Notes under the pieces: generated by a model
Told to the model about the DNA's origin: nothing
Database searches by the model: none
What the model saw: only the letters and a program-made list of their open reading frames with translations
Shown here: piece after piece, positions 35,572-45,052 of the stretch
How the letters are laid out: every line of letters starts with the position of its first letter
How positions within the stretch are numbered: position 1 is the first letter of the stretch
Program-made: the position numbers and the translations under genes
NCBI GenBank assembly: GCA_016795485.1
Contig: JAEUHM010000041.1
Span: 124,001-188,000 of the forward strand
Length of the DNA: 64,000 nucleotides
Source of the DNA: Verrucomicrobiaceae bacterium
Lineage (GTDB): Bacteria; Verrucomicrobiota; Verrucomicrobiia; Verrucomicrobiales; Verrucomicrobiaceae
Reading direction: 5' to 3'

Positions 35572-36774
35572 ATGATCAAAGCTATCGTCACCTTCACTCT
35601 GATCGCTACCTTTACTTCGGTGGCAGCTCCAGTTGCTCTGGATGCCTCCAAGTTCCCTTCCCTCCAGGCAGCGTTTGATGCTCTACCAGCCGAGGGCGGA
35701 AGCGTGAACATCCCGCCTGGGAACTATGAGATTACCGAACCTCTGCGGATCCAAACACCTGAAACGAGGGTCGTAGGGCACGGAGCCGCCACTCACATCA
35801 TCAACAAGAGCGAGGCCGGAACTCCTGCGCTCATTCTGGAACCGAAAGACCTCACGAAGGATCCAAAATCACGTCTGTGGAGAGTGCAACTGGCAGATCT
35901 CCGCATCAGTGGAAATCCCAAAAGTGGTGATGGCATTTACGCGCACTTCATTCAGGAAATCTATCTGGAAGGCGTTTCGATTGATCACCACGGTGCCAAC
36001 GGCGTCCACCTTCACAGTTGTTTTGAGGATCCAAGAGTAGAAGACAGCATCTTCACTTACAATGCGACAGCAGGCCTTCAGATCACCGACTGCCATGATA
36101 TCGTGGTCAACGGCAATCATTTTGAAGAGAACCAGGATGCTCTGCGCTGTGTGGATTCCTTCAACTTGTGCTGCAATGGCAACAACATCGACGACCACTT
36201 GCGCCATGGAATCGTCATTGAGAATACCTATGGCTCTGTTTGCAGCGGAAACATGGTTGAGGAGTGCAACGGAACAGCTGTGATTCTCGACAGGGATTGC
36301 TACGGGATCACACTGAGCGCGAATGTCATCGCTCACCACCTCCAAGGCGGAATCGACCTCGTGGATGCGAACGGATGTGCCGTGAGTGCCAACTCCTTTG
36401 TGCTGTGTCACACCTTCGGAGTGCGCTTGGGCAAAGAAAGCGGGCGCAATAGCATCACGGGCAACACTTTTGGCAACACCTACATCGGAAACGGCCAGCT
36501 GAAGCGTCCCCTACGTGAACATGAGAATCCGATGATGATTGATGCAGCCGGTGGTATCGTCATTGAAGGCGCTAGTGATCTCGCGATCACTGGCAATACC
36601 TTCACAGGACTCGACTACGAAGCCGTCAAGTCAGACGCAGCAGCGACTCGTCTACTGGTCACCCAAAACATCATGACTGACTGCTGCCGACGTCTGTCAC
36701 CCAGCAGCCCTTGGGTAAAGATTGCCAGCCCGGAGGGTAACCATCTGATTAAAGACAATCTCGGGCAAAAATAG
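35572..36774 (+). CDS. secreted right-handed parallel beta-helix protein
   Basis: A 400-residue exported protein with a signal peptide ending near VAAPVALD. The N-terminal motif FPSLQAAFDALPAEGGSVNIPPGNYEI is the standard opening of pectate-lyase-like beta-helix proteins. About ten coils follow with NGNHF, GNNI, GNMV, ANVI, ANSF, GNTF repeats typical of NosD/PbH1. No catalytic residues of a specific lyase or hydrolase can be assigned. It follows the NDH-2 fusion by 14 bp but is probably functionally unrelated. Confidence 0.8.
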   Translation: MIKAIVTFTLIATFTSVAAPVALDASKFPSLQAAFDALPAEGGSVNIPPGNYEITEPLRIQTPETRVVGHGAATHIINKSEAGTPALILEPKDLTKDPKSRLWRVQLADLRISGNPKSGDGIYAHFIQEIYLEGVSIDHHGANGVHLHSCFEDPRVEDSIFTYNATAGLQITDCHDIVVNGNHFEENQDALRCVDSFNLCCNGNNIDDHLRHGIVIENTYGSVCSGNMVEECNGTAVILDRDCYGITLSANVIAHHLQGGIDLVDANGCAVSANSFVLCHTFGVRLGKESGRNSITGNTFGNTYIGNGQLKRPLREHENPMMIDAAGGIVIEGASDLAITGNTFTGLDYEAVKSDAAATRLLVTQNIMTDCCRRLSPSSPWVKIASPEGNHLIKDNLGQK

Positions 36775-36830
36775 TGCCGCGTACCACGACGCTCTGCTCA
36801 ACCCGGAGACTAGTTTATGCAGTCCACACC

Positions 36831-38621
36831 CTAGTGTCCTGCCACTGCAGTGGGATAAAACAGCTTCATAGCAGCTCTTATCTCTTTGAGGTCACGGGAA
36901 GCACGGTGGATAATGTCCTCGGTGCCGGTGGACTTGGTTAGCAGATGGTAGGCACCTAACGTCTCGAAGCAGGCATTCAGAGCGCTGAACATCGGGAGGT
37001 AGTTTTTGCCATCCGCCGTGATGTTTTCAACTAGACCCCAAGGGGTGAAGTATCCGGCGTGCTCCATCCGGTGAAGCAAGTCGTAGATGGCCTTGGGCGA
37101 TTCATCCACGCTCCCTGCCATCAAAATGTAGTGCGGATGGATCAACTCCTGGGCCGGAAGGTCTACTCCGCCCACCTCATAGCGCGTACCCAGAGCGCCC
37201 TCGCCTGCCGAGAGGCCAAATAGACCCATCTTTGCGGCAAAGCTGCCCGGATATTTGGCGGGAAAGTAGTCTTTTTGAGCCTTGAGCATCGACTTGCGTG
37301 CATCCAGCCAGTTCACTCCACTCACCGCATCGGGTGTAGTGCTATCAAAGTCTGGATGAAGTAGACTTTGGATTTCCGCGATGAATCCCGTGCCCTGCCA
37401 TGCCTTTCCGTTCCCATCCATCCCATCGAACTTGATGGTCGGATCAATCATCCGCGCCATCAGCATAACCAGCGCTGTTTCACCACCCCAGTCTCTCCAT
37501 GAAAAGGGGATCAAGCTGCTTCCATCATCACGCAGACCGTGACTGACGGCACCGTTGGGAAGAACCAGATCACGGATCTGGACTTTTCTGAGATGATCGA
37601 GCACCGACTTCTGGAGCACGCTGTCGTTTAGTATCTGAGCCGCTAACAACATGGACTGGCTGTAAAGTGCTGTGTCCACGGTACTGTATTCTGTTCCGGG
37701 ATGAATGCGGAGTTGCCCATCCATGCGCTTCACAAAATGCGGTAGGAGACCTTTCGCGGTCGCTATCCCTTCGACATTCGTGTGAATCTTCCTGACGACA
37801 TGTTTTGCAAAATCCACGTCGACCATCTGCACCGAGGGATGGGCCATGATCGCTGTCGCCAGACCGAACAGACCTGTCGCTGGAGTGCTCTCAAAGGCAC
37901 CCTGCTCGATATGAGCACGATCTCGGACCATGCCAGTGACTGGGGCATAACAGCGGAACAGCTTTGCATAGGAGCTGAGCAACACATACCTCTCAAAGCT
38001 CATCGCCGGCAGCTCAAAGCCGAGCCGCACACTGCTGAGGCTTACTTCTGAGCCGGGTTCCGCCGTCCAGTTGAGGAACTTTGCGAGGCGGATCTGATCG
38101 CACGGCAGGGGGACTGGCGAGGGATTGCCGCTACCAGTGAGAGTCACCTCCTTTTGCCAAAGTAGCTCCTGAGCGGGCGACTTGATTTCCATCTTCAGCC
38201 GCCCCTTTCCTTGGCCATTGACCAAGAGCGCGACGATCCGGGGCTGCCATTTGTCGACAATCGCACCGCCATAAGCCCGGGCAAAATCCATGACCTCGCT
38301 TCCATCCCTAGCCTGGCCAGCAAGAGAGTGCCACATGCCCGCCCAATCCTGTGTATCCTTCAGCGCGAGGGATATGCGGCCATTTTCCCAGGACAGATAG
38401 CGCCCGCCGGGTCCATGGAATCCGAAGTCAGTGCCAATATGGGTGTAGGAAACGAATGGATTGATCGCGAGCGATCCATCAGACGAAGTGGCGGGCTTGG
38501 TGACTCCTTCCTTGAGCAAATACTCCAAGACCGGCTGCCATACCAGCCGCCGCTCTTCTCCAGGAGCCATCCCCGCCAGCAGACAGGCGGCGAGAATGCC
38601 AGACTTACGGAGTTGTTTCAT
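36831..38621 (-). CDS. secreted protein with glycoamylase/toroid-like C-terminal region, unknown function
   Basis: A 596-residue protein from the ATG that starts the signal peptide (MKQLRKSGILAACLLAGMAPG). The first 220 residues are beta-rich (YLSWENGRISLALKD, VSLSSVRLGFELPA). The rest is helical with an alpha/alpha-toroid look. GLFGLSAGEGALGTRYEVGG, HPHYILMAGSVDESPKAIYDLLHRME, YFTPWGLVENITADGK and FSALNACFETLGAYHLL resemble the glycoamylase-type/GH144-like region by order and spacing. A role in glucan breakdown is an inference; no catalytic acid can be named. It is convergent with the beta-helix gene and divergent from the GGQ protein gene. Confidence 0.65.
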   Translation of the reverse strand: MKQLRKSGILAACLLAGMAPGEERRLVWQPVLEYLLKEGVTKPATSSDGSLAINPFVSYTHIGTDFGFHGPGGRYLSWENGRISLALKDTQDWAGMWHSLAGQARDGSEVMDFARAYGGAIVDKWQPRIVALLVNGQGKGRLKMEIKSPAQELLWQKEVTLTGSGNPSPVPLPCDQIRLAKFLNWTAEPGSEVSLSSVRLGFELPAMSFERYVLLSSYAKLFRCYAPVTGMVRDRAHIEQGAFESTPATGLFGLATAIMAHPSVQMVDVDFAKHVVRKIHTNVEGIATAKGLLPHFVKRMDGQLRIHPGTEYSTVDTALYSQSMLLAAQILNDSVLQKSVLDHLRKVQIRDLVLPNGAVSHGLRDDGSSLIPFSWRDWGGETALVMLMARMIDPTIKFDGMDGNGKAWQGTGFIAEIQSLLHPDFDSTTPDAVSGVNWLDARKSMLKAQKDYFPAKYPGSFAAKMGLFGLSAGEGALGTRYEVGGVDLPAQELIHPHYILMAGSVDESPKAIYDLLHRMEHAGYFTPWGLVENITADGKNYLPMFSALNACFETLGAYHLLTKSTGTEDIIHRASRDLKEIRAAMKLFYPTAVAGH

Positions 38622-38712
38622 GGGATGAATAATGAATCGTGCCAAACAGTCTTTCAGCAGCTATTATTTTATCGTCAATTTATCATTCTGACCACTAACC
38701 CATACTCCAATC

Positions 38713-39111
38713 ATGACACCTGATTCTACGCGCCAGCTTGAAGAGAGGATGGCACGTCTGGGCGTGCGAGAAGAAGAACTGGAGGAGTCATTTATCCGTG
38801 GGACCGGGGCTGGTGGCCAGAAAATCAATAAGACATCTAGCACTGTGCAACTCCGGCATACACCGTCCGGCATCGAGGTTCGCTGTCAAAAAGAGCGCCA
38901 GCAATCTGCGAACCGCTATTGGGCAAGAATCGAGCTTTGTGAGCGACTTGAAGCCATCCGCCAGGAAAGAAAGCAAGCCTTGCGAGACGAGGCGGAGAAA
39001 AACAGACGCCGAAACCGCAAACGACCTCGCGGCTTGAAAGAGAAGATCCTCCGCACCAAAAAGAAGCGCTCAGAGGTCAAGCGAAACCGCGGACGAGCAC
39101 GTTTTGACTGA
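38713..39111 (+). CDS. GGQ-domain release factor-like protein (ArfB/C12orf65 type)
   Basis: A 132-residue cytoplasmic protein. The RF-1 GGQ region [14 protein letters not shown] (GGQ at 34-36) is intact, so it can in principle hydrolyse peptidyl-tRNA on stalled ribosomes. There is no codon-recognition domain. The tail from about residue 85 is very basic ([23 protein letters not shown]), as in ArfB, whose tail enters the mRNA channel. It may be ArfB or the prfH-like family; I favour ribosome rescue. Confidence 0.8.
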   Translation: MTPDSTRQLEERMARLGVREEELEESFIRGTGAGGQKINKTSSTVQLRHTPSGIEVRCQKERQQSANRYWARIELCERLEAIRQERKQALRDEAEKNRRRNRKRPRGLKEKILRTKKKRSEVKRNRGRARFD

Positions 39112-39122
39112 CGAGGCTCCCC

Positions 39123-39854
39123 TCAAGGTGCCTTCCAACCTAGCGCTGAAGCCACGGCACTAAGTTCATCGGCTAGTGGTGCCGTAAACTTGAGGTGTTT
39201 TTGTGTGATGGGATGGAGAATCTCAAGCTGATGGGCATGGAGAAACAACCGCTCAAGCCCAAGCTCCTTTTTGAGCGACTTATTCACTGAAAAGTCACCA
39301 TACACGTCATCTCCAGCCACGGGATTTCTTCGGCGAGCGGCCTGCACTCGGATTTGGTGGGTCCGGCCAGTGAAAAGGTCGATTTCCACAAGCGTGAGCT
39401 TGTAATCATGATTCACCGCCAGCCTCTTGAAGTGAAGTTCCGCATTTGGCCTTGCCCCGGGTTTGACCACAGAACGGACGCGACCATGCTTGGGCTCGGT
39501 AGCGATGTGGTCCAGCCAAGCTCCCCCTGCCCCGAGCCCACTTCCAAGTAAGGCGGCAAGGTAGCGCTTCCTGACCCTGTCTTGTTCAAAGGCTACCCGG
39601 CAGCGTTCGGCAGCTTGCTCCGTTTTTGCAGCGAGAAGCACACCGGAAGTATCTTCGTCCAAGCGATGAATGAGCCAAAGCTTGCCGCTAGGCCCATCGA
39701 ATCTCCTTTGGGTCGCATCATAACGTCCTACAAACGCTGCACCCTCACCGAGAGGCTCATTCGGGTGAGAAAGCACCCCTGCGGGCTTATTCACTACCAA
39801 AATCCCTCGATCCTCAAAGAGGACGGGGCAAGGTGTGAGCGGGTGGGTGGGCAT
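39123..39854 (-). CDS. RluA-family pseudouridine synthase
   Basis: A 243-residue enzyme converting U to pseudouridine in rRNA or tRNA. The start at MPTHPLTPCPV is preferred over an upstream in-frame Met that lies inside the lysC leader. VLFEDRGILVVNKPAGVLSHP is the usual opening. The catalytic motif is IHRLDEDTSGVLL (Asp). LFTGRTHQIRVQAARR and DDVYGD close the family core. It lacks an S4 domain. Which RNA position is modified is not evident. Confidence 0.87.
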   Translation of the reverse strand: MPTHPLTPCPVLFEDRGILVVNKPAGVLSHPNEPLGEGAAFVGRYDATQRRFDGPSGKLWLIHRLDEDTSGVLLAAKTEQAAERCRVAFEQDRVRKRYLAALLGSGLGAGGAWLDHIATEPKHGRVRSVVKPGARPNAELHFKRLAVNHDYKLTLVEIDLFTGRTHQIRVQAARRRNPVAGDDVYGDFSVNKSLKKELGLERLFLHAHQLEILHPITQKHLKFTAPLADELSAVASALGWKAP

Positions 39855-39946
39855 GGCCACAGATGAGCCAAACTTGCCCGGCTTGCATTCATCATTTTGC
39901 CCGTTGCCCAACTGCGGTTCCGTGTCAATTTCGCCCTCCCTTGCCC

Positions 39947-41179
39947 ATGGCACTCATTGTCCAAAAATACGGCGGAACTTCCGTCGGCACTCCAGAACGC
40001 ATCCGGAACTGCGCACGGCGCATCCTGGAGACTCAGCGTGCAGGTAACCAAGTGGTAGCTGTCGTCTCGGCCATGTCTGGCGTTACCGACAACTTGATCA
40101 AGCTGGCAAAGGAAGTGTCGCCCGAGCGCGAGCCCGTAGAACGCGAAATGGACGTGCTCCTAGCCACTGGTGAGCAGACCACCATTGCCCTCACCGCCAT
40201 GGCCATCAATGCTCTGGGGGGAAAAGCCGTCTCACTCACGGGCGCTCAGGCAGGCATTTCGACGGATCGCGTGCACACCAAGGCCCGCATCGTCAACATC
40301 ACGCCAGATGCTGTGCACAAGATGCTCGACGACGGCAACATCGTCATGCTCGCAGGATTCCAGGGAGAAACGGCGAGCGGTGAAATCACTACCTTGGGCC
40401 GCGGTGGCTCTGATTTGACCGCCATCGCCATGGCGGCGGCGATTAAAGCTGATCTTTGCCAAATCTACACCGATGTGGACGGCGTCTACACCTGCGACCC
40501 ACGCGTGGTGCCGCAGGCTACCAAGATCCAAGAGATCAGCTATGACGAGATGCTGGAGATGGCCAGCAGTGGCTCCAAGGTGATGCAAAGTCGCTCAGTG
40601 GAGTTTGCCAAAAAGTTTGGTGTGGTCTTTGAGGTGCGCAGTAGCATGAACAACAACCCAGGAACGATCGTGAAAGAAGAAACCCCCGGTATGGAGTCCG
40701 TCGTGGTGCGCGGCGTGAGTTTGGAACGCAATCAGGCAAAGGTCACGATTGATGACGTGCCCGACCGTCCAGGAGTGTCCGCAAGCGTTTTTGGTGCACT
40801 GGCACAAGCGAACATCATCATCGACATGATTGTTCAAAACGTGTCCACGGATGGTCTCACGGACATCTCCTTTACCCTTGGAGGTGCTGACGTAGCCAAA
40901 GCAGAGGCCGCGCTTGCACCAGTTATCGCTGGATTTGGCGGCAAGGCAGCTCTCCGCACTCAGAGCGGCATCGCCAAGCTAAGCGTCGTAGGCATAGGCA
41001 TGAGAAGCCACAGCGCTGTGGCCAGTCGCATGTTCCGCGCTTTAGCAGATGCCTCCATCAACATTCAGATGATTTCCACTTCAGAGATCAAAGTCGCTGT
41101 CATCGTGGACGAGGCAGAAATCGAGCGCTCAGCGCGTGCCGTTCACACGGCATTTGGTCTTGATGCTGCCAGCGCTTGA
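39947..41179 (+). CDS. lysC: aspartate kinase
   Basis: A 410-residue kinase catalysing the first step of the aspartate family pathway (lysine, threonine, methionine, and diaminopimelate for the wall). The start MALIVQKYGGTSVG carries the conserved KYGGTSV. SAMSGVTDNL, LGRGGSDLTAIA and YTDVDGVYTCDPRVVP are active-site segments, and the C-terminal pair of ACT domains (VTIDDVPDRPGVSASVFG, LSVVGIGMRSHSAVASRMF) indicates allosteric feedback by amino acids. No sibling pathway gene is adjacent; the L,D-transpeptidase gene starts 26 bp after the stop. Confidence 0.95.
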   Translation: MALIVQKYGGTSVGTPERIRNCARRILETQRAGNQVVAVVSAMSGVTDNLIKLAKEVSPEREPVEREMDVLLATGEQTTIALTAMAINALGGKAVSLTGAQAGISTDRVHTKARIVNITPDAVHKMLDDGNIVMLAGFQGETASGEITTLGRGGSDLTAIAMAAAIKADLCQIYTDVDGVYTCDPRVVPQATKIQEISYDEMLEMASSGSKVMQSRSVEFAKKFGVVFEVRSSMNNNPGTIVKEETPGMESVVVRGVSLERNQAKVTIDDVPDRPGVSASVFGALAQANIIIDMIVQNVSTDGLTDISFTLGGADVAKAEAALAPVIAGFGGKAALRTQSGIAKLSVVGIGMRSHSAVASRMFRALADASINIQMISTSEIKVAVIVDEAEIERSARAVHTAFGLDAASA

Positions 41180-41205
41180 AGCGTTGGCTCTTCCTTCCAA
41201 GCGCC

Positions 41206-42186
41206 ATGCGTTCCCTCTTGCTGGCTCTGGCTCTGTTGAGCACCGCTGTCGCCGCTCGCGACACCGGGTTGCAGGGCATGGGTGAGAACGTGCCGCCAAA
41301 AGAAGACGAGGTCAGCATTCTACAGGTCCAACTGCTCTTGGATGGAGCGGGCTTCGGTCCTGGTAAGGTAGACGGTGCCATTGGCGAGTTCACATACAAG
41401 GCGGTGGTCAACTACAACTACTCGTTAGGCCGCAAGAATCTTCGTGACTGGCGTCCAGTGCTGGATGAAGCCAACAAGCGATTTTCTCAGCCGTTCGCAC
41501 AGTGTCAGGTCACTGAAGCGATGATGAAGTTCGTCAATCCAGCACTACCGACCAAACCGGAAGGATGGGCCAAGCAGAAATACATGGCTTATCGCAGTCT
41601 TTTGGAACTCATCGCCGAGCGGTATCACACCGACGAGACATTCATCACCAAAATCAATCCCGGCGTGAATCTCAATGTGCTAAGAGCAGGCGCATCGTTG
41701 CGAGTACCCAACGTAAAGCAGCCTTTCCTGTTGGAGTCCGTGAAGTCATTTCAGAAGTTTGACTCAGATCCCGCTCTGAGTGCCAACACTGTTGTCATCG
41801 ACACCCAAGAGCGCATTGCGGTATTCTATGGATCGTCCAACCAAGTGCTGGGCGCATTTGTGATCACTCCCGGCAAGCCGCAGTTCATTCCTCGCGGTGA
41901 CTGGAAGGTGGTAAACATGACCACCACACCCAACTTTCGTTACGACAAGAACTTCCTGGAGAAAGGAGAACGGAGTGACACCGCCTTTATGGTTCCACCC
42001 GGCCCTAACAGCCCAGTAGGTATCATGTGGGCGGGATTGAGCAAAAGCGGCATCGGATTGCATGGAACAGCATCCCCGCGCACCATTGGGCGCACCGAAA
42101 GCGCTGGTTGTGTCCGCTTTGCCAACTGGGACGCCATCCGCCTGCCCACCCTGATTCGCCCTGGAGCGAGGGTGATCGTGCGCTGA
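41206..42186 (+). CDS. L,D-transpeptidase (YkuD) with signal peptide
   Basis: A 326-residue exported wall enzyme. The signal peptide is MRSLLLALALLSTAVAA. A peptidoglycan-binding-like helical region follows (ILQVQLLLDGAGFGPGKVDGAIG), then a LysM-like stretch (YHTDETFITKINP and RAGASLRVPN) and the YkuD domain. The catalytic motif is HGT at 286-288 followed by SAGCVRF (Cys302). In the family it makes 3-3 cross-links or attaches proteins to peptidoglycan. The start was chosen at the signal peptide; an upstream Met overlaps the lysC stop. Confidence 0.93.
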   Translation: MRSLLLALALLSTAVAARDTGLQGMGENVPPKEDEVSILQVQLLLDGAGFGPGKVDGAIGEFTYKAVVNYNYSLGRKNLRDWRPVLDEANKRFSQPFAQCQVTEAMMKFVNPALPTKPEGWAKQKYMAYRSLLELIAERYHTDETFITKINPGVNLNVLRAGASLRVPNVKQPFLLESVKSFQKFDSDPALSANTVVIDTQERIAVFYGSSNQVLGAFVITPGKPQFIPRGDWKVVNMTTTPNFRYDKNFLEKGERSDTAFMVPPGPNSPVGIMWAGLSKSGIGLHGTASPRTIGRTESAGCVRFANWDAIRLPTLIRPGARVIVR

Positions 42187-42206
42187 GAATCGCACGAGCC
42201 GCCTCG

Positions 42207-43625
42207 TTACGACTCGGGGTGACCAAAGACGGATTCAAGATTCACGCTGTCACCTAAATCTGCGGATTGGCGGACAAGACGGGTGAGGAGCTCCCTCTTG
42301 CGCGAGCTATGCTCGGGAGAGTTGGCTAAGTCGATCTGCTCACTTGGGTCTGACTTCAAATCATAAAGACGCAAGACCTTGGCCTTGGGATAAGCGATTA
42401 GTTTCCAGCCATCGTGTGTTATGGCGCGCTGTAGATCGAGATACGCTCCGTAAACGGAATCATAGTTACTCTTTGCCTGTGAGCCATTCAGAAATGGCAC
42501 CAGCGTGTTGAAGTACACATGCGGTGGCTTCTTTGCTCCTGCTAGGTCTACGGCTGTAGCCATGACATCTTGAAGATAAATGGCGGAGTCGATCTTCGCT
42601 CCTTTCATCACTCCTGGACCGCTGACGATGAATGGTACCCGCACACTGTGGTCATACATGTTCTGCTTTCCAAACAACCCGTGATGGCCCACCGCGAGAC
42701 CGTGGTCGGCAGTAAAGAAGATCCAAGTATTCTTTGTGAGTCCCTGTTGATCGAGGGCATCGAGGATGCGTCCGATTTGCTGATCGAGGTGAGTGATGAG
42801 AGCATAGTACTCAGAGCGATGGACCTTCACCGAGTGCTCTGTTCGCGGCATGGGCGCAAGGTTTTCATCGCGGAGCTTATGGGCGCACCCGATCTCATTA
42901 GCGTGAGGGTACTGCGGCAGGAAGTTTTTTGGAACCTCCAACCGAGACGTTGGATAACGATCCAGAAACTCCTTCGGCGCTTGCCGTGGGTCGTGTGGCG
43001 CATTGAACGCAGCATAGATGAAGAAAGGCTTTTTCTTCCCGGCCGCATCCTTCAGGAAGTCATTGGTGTCATTGGCCACTACCTCACTCCAGTGTTTTCC
43101 GCCCTCCCAATACCCGCCGAGCGATGGATCAAATGGGCTCCAGGCATCAGTTTGTCCCGCGAGTGGGCGATTGTAAGAGCTGGGCACCGTTTTTGGCATT
43201 CCGGCTCTCACATCCCTCGTCACGTCAAAGCACTGGTCAGCGTCTGTCTGAATGTGCCATTTGCCGGTCATGTAGGTCCGGTAGCCGGCTTGCTTCATCA
43301 ACTGCGGCCACAACATGCCCGACTTGCGCTCGTTATCCGTTGTCTTGTAGACGGCGTTTGCGCTCCAGACACTGCGCCCGGTGATGAGCATGGTTCTACT
43401 GGCCACGCATACAGCTCCGCTCCAAGAGCCCATGTTGTAGGCATGGGTAAAGGTTGTGCCACGTGCCGCAAGCTTGTCCAGATTGGGGGTATCGATGTCC
43501 GTCATGCCCATGGACCGCACTGCTTCGTAACTGTAATCGTCCGCAAACAAGAATAGCACATTCGGCCTCTCTGCCGCAAAGCAGACACACGCGAGTAAGC
43601 AATAAATCGTTAGGACTATCTTCAT
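42207..43625 (-). CDS. secreted type I sulfatase with C-x-A-x-R active site
   Basis: A 472-residue sulfatase with a signal peptide (MKIVLTIYCLLACVCFAAE) and the metal-binding FADDYSYE. The formylglycine site is CVASR (Cys73), the C-x-A-x-R variant rather than C-x-P-x-R. GKWHIQTD, FTADHGLAVG and LYDLKSDPSEQIDL are present. Its ATG overlaps the stop of the upstream sulfatase by 4 nt (ATGA), so expression is coupled. Substrate, probably a sulfated glycan, is unknown. The open frame extends upstream into the other sulfatase. Confidence 0.92.
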   Translation of the reverse strand: MKIVLTIYCLLACVCFAAERPNVLFLFADDYSYEAVRSMGMTDIDTPNLDKLAARGTTFTHAYNMGSWSGAVCVASRTMLITGRSVWSANAVYKTTDNERKSGMLWPQLMKQAGYRTYMTGKWHIQTDADQCFDVTRDVRAGMPKTVPSSYNRPLAGQTDAWSPFDPSLGGYWEGGKHWSEVVANDTNDFLKDAAGKKKPFFIYAAFNAPHDPRQAPKEFLDRYPTSRLEVPKNFLPQYPHANEIGCAHKLRDENLAPMPRTEHSVKVHRSEYYALITHLDQQIGRILDALDQQGLTKNTWIFFTADHGLAVGHHGLFGKQNMYDHSVRVPFIVSGPGVMKGAKIDSAIYLQDVMATAVDLAGAKKPPHVYFNTLVPFLNGSQAKSNYDSVYGAYLDLQRAITHDGWKLIAYPKAKVLRLYDLKSDPSEQIDLANSPEHSSRKRELLTRLVRQSADLGDSVNLESVFGHPES

Positions 43626-45052
43626 GGCGCTTTCTTCCTCTTGTTCTTTCTGGCCGCGGCTGATTTGAACGCCCAGTAGTCCTGCCATTTGGCAATCCAG
43701 GGCTGGTACATGGGAGAAGTGGTCCAAGGAATGGAACGAGGGTCTGGTGGCGACACTTTTCCTTCGGGGTAGTCCTTTCCATTGAAGCTCGCAGTCACCG
43801 AGGCGTCCCACGCCTCAATCTGCTTCTTGAGTCTCTCATAAACTTCAGGCTGCTGTGCGCTGATGTCTTTGGATTCAGTAGGATCGGTCTCAAGGTCGTA
43901 TAGCTCGTAGCCTTCCGCGCGATTCGGCTTTCCCACGATCTTGTAGCGGTTGTCCGTCATGGCGATTTTATTGCCAAACCGAAACCCCAATGGCTTGGGC
44001 CTTGCTCCAATCTCGCCATCGAGCAGTTTTCTGAGGCTGACCCCGTCGGTTGGTTCAATGAACACCTCTTTCGGAAGACCCACGATATCCGCAACCGTCG
44101 GAAAGAGGTCCACTACTCCGGCTGGGAATGAGGTAATGCGGGGTTTGATCTTGCTGGGCCACTCAATAATGCCCGGCACCCGCAACCCACCCTCATAAAC
44201 CTGTCCCTTGTTGCCACGCAACCCACCCGTGGCACTAGGCTTCACTTCAGGTAGGCCGCCATTGTCACTGTTGAACACCATCAGTGTGTTAGCAGCTATA
44301 CCGATATCCTTCATTTTGGTCCGCAGTGAGCCAATCGCGCGATCCATGGCCATGATCTCAGCGTGATGGCTTTTGTCTGCATCCGAGATGCCTTCGAATG
44401 CCGCGCGATCCTCCGCCGTTGCTTTGAACGGTGAATGAGGCGAGCCGAACCACAAGACGGCAAACAGGGGCTTGCCCTCGGGCAAGCGTTTCTCGATGAA
44501 CTTGATGGCTTCGTCGACCACCACCTGCGATGACTCGCCCTTGATTTGCTCTGGGACGCCCATACGGCCCAAGTAGGGGTCCATGTCGATGAAGTTGGTG
44601 GCAGAGACCCATTCATCGAAACCAAATGCGCTTGGTGAACGCGGGTCTTCCTTCAAGACAGGCGCTCCTGGGCCACTGAAGCCGTTCAAATGCCATTTGC
44701 CGAAGTGCCCTGTTGTATAACCGGCAGATTTGAGTGCCTGAGCGATGGTTTTCTCCTGAAGCCGCAAGGCATAGCCGTGGGACATCACACCCGTCCGCTC
44801 ATTTGTACGTCCAGTCAGCACGCAAGCGCGAGTGGGCGAGCAAACGGGGTTGCCTGCGTAGAATCGCTCGAACCGAAGCCCGTTGGCCGCCATCGCATCA
44901 AGGTTGGGCGTCTTCAGGATTGGATGCCCACGATAGCTGGTTTGGCCCCAGCCAAGATCGTCGGCCATCAAGAAAAAAATGTGCGGCGTCTCAGCCCGGA
45001 GGCTGGAGGCGAATAGCAACGTCAGGATGCAGAGAAGGCGATCGTATTTCAT
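43622..45052 (-). CDS. secreted type I sulfatase
   Basis: A 476-residue sulfatase with a signal peptide to about residue 20, HIFFLMADDLGWG, the formylglycine motif CSPTR (Cys71), FGKWHLNG, FNSDNGG and LYDLETDPTESKDI. The C-terminus ends in a Lys/Arg-rich tail (AAARKNKRKK). Its ATG follows the PIG-L stop with no spacing (TGAATG), and its stop overlaps the next sulfatase. The three-gene unit suggests removal of both sulfate and N-acetyl groups from one polysaccharide. Confidence 0.93.
   Translation of the reverse strand: MKYDRLLCILTLLFASSLRAETPHIFFLMADDLGWGQTSYRGHPILKTPNLDAMAANGLRFERFYAGNPVCSPTRACVLTGRTNERTGVMSHGYALRLQEKTIAQALKSAGYTTGHFGKWHLNGFSGPGAPVLKEDPRSPSAFGFDEWVSATNFIDMDPYLGRMGVPEQIKGESSQVVVDEAIKFIEKRLPEGKPLFAVLWFGSPHSPFKATAEDRAAFEGISDADKSHHAEIMAMDRAIGSLRTKMKDIGIAANTLMVFNSDNGGLPEVKPSATGGLRGNKGQVYEGGLRVPGIIEWPSKIKPRITSFPAGVVDLFPTVADIVGLPKEVFIEPTDGVSLRKLLDGEIGARPKPLGFRFGNKIAMTDNRYKIVGKPNRAEGYELYDLETDPTESKDISAQQPEVYERLKKQIEAWDASVTASFNGKDYPEGKVSPPDPRSIPWTTSPMYQPWIAKWQDYWAFKSAAARKNKRKKAP

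Noticed and set aside
42570..43556. 328-codon plus-strand open frame over a sulfatase gene
   Set aside because: Shadow of the sulfatase coding strand; no motif.
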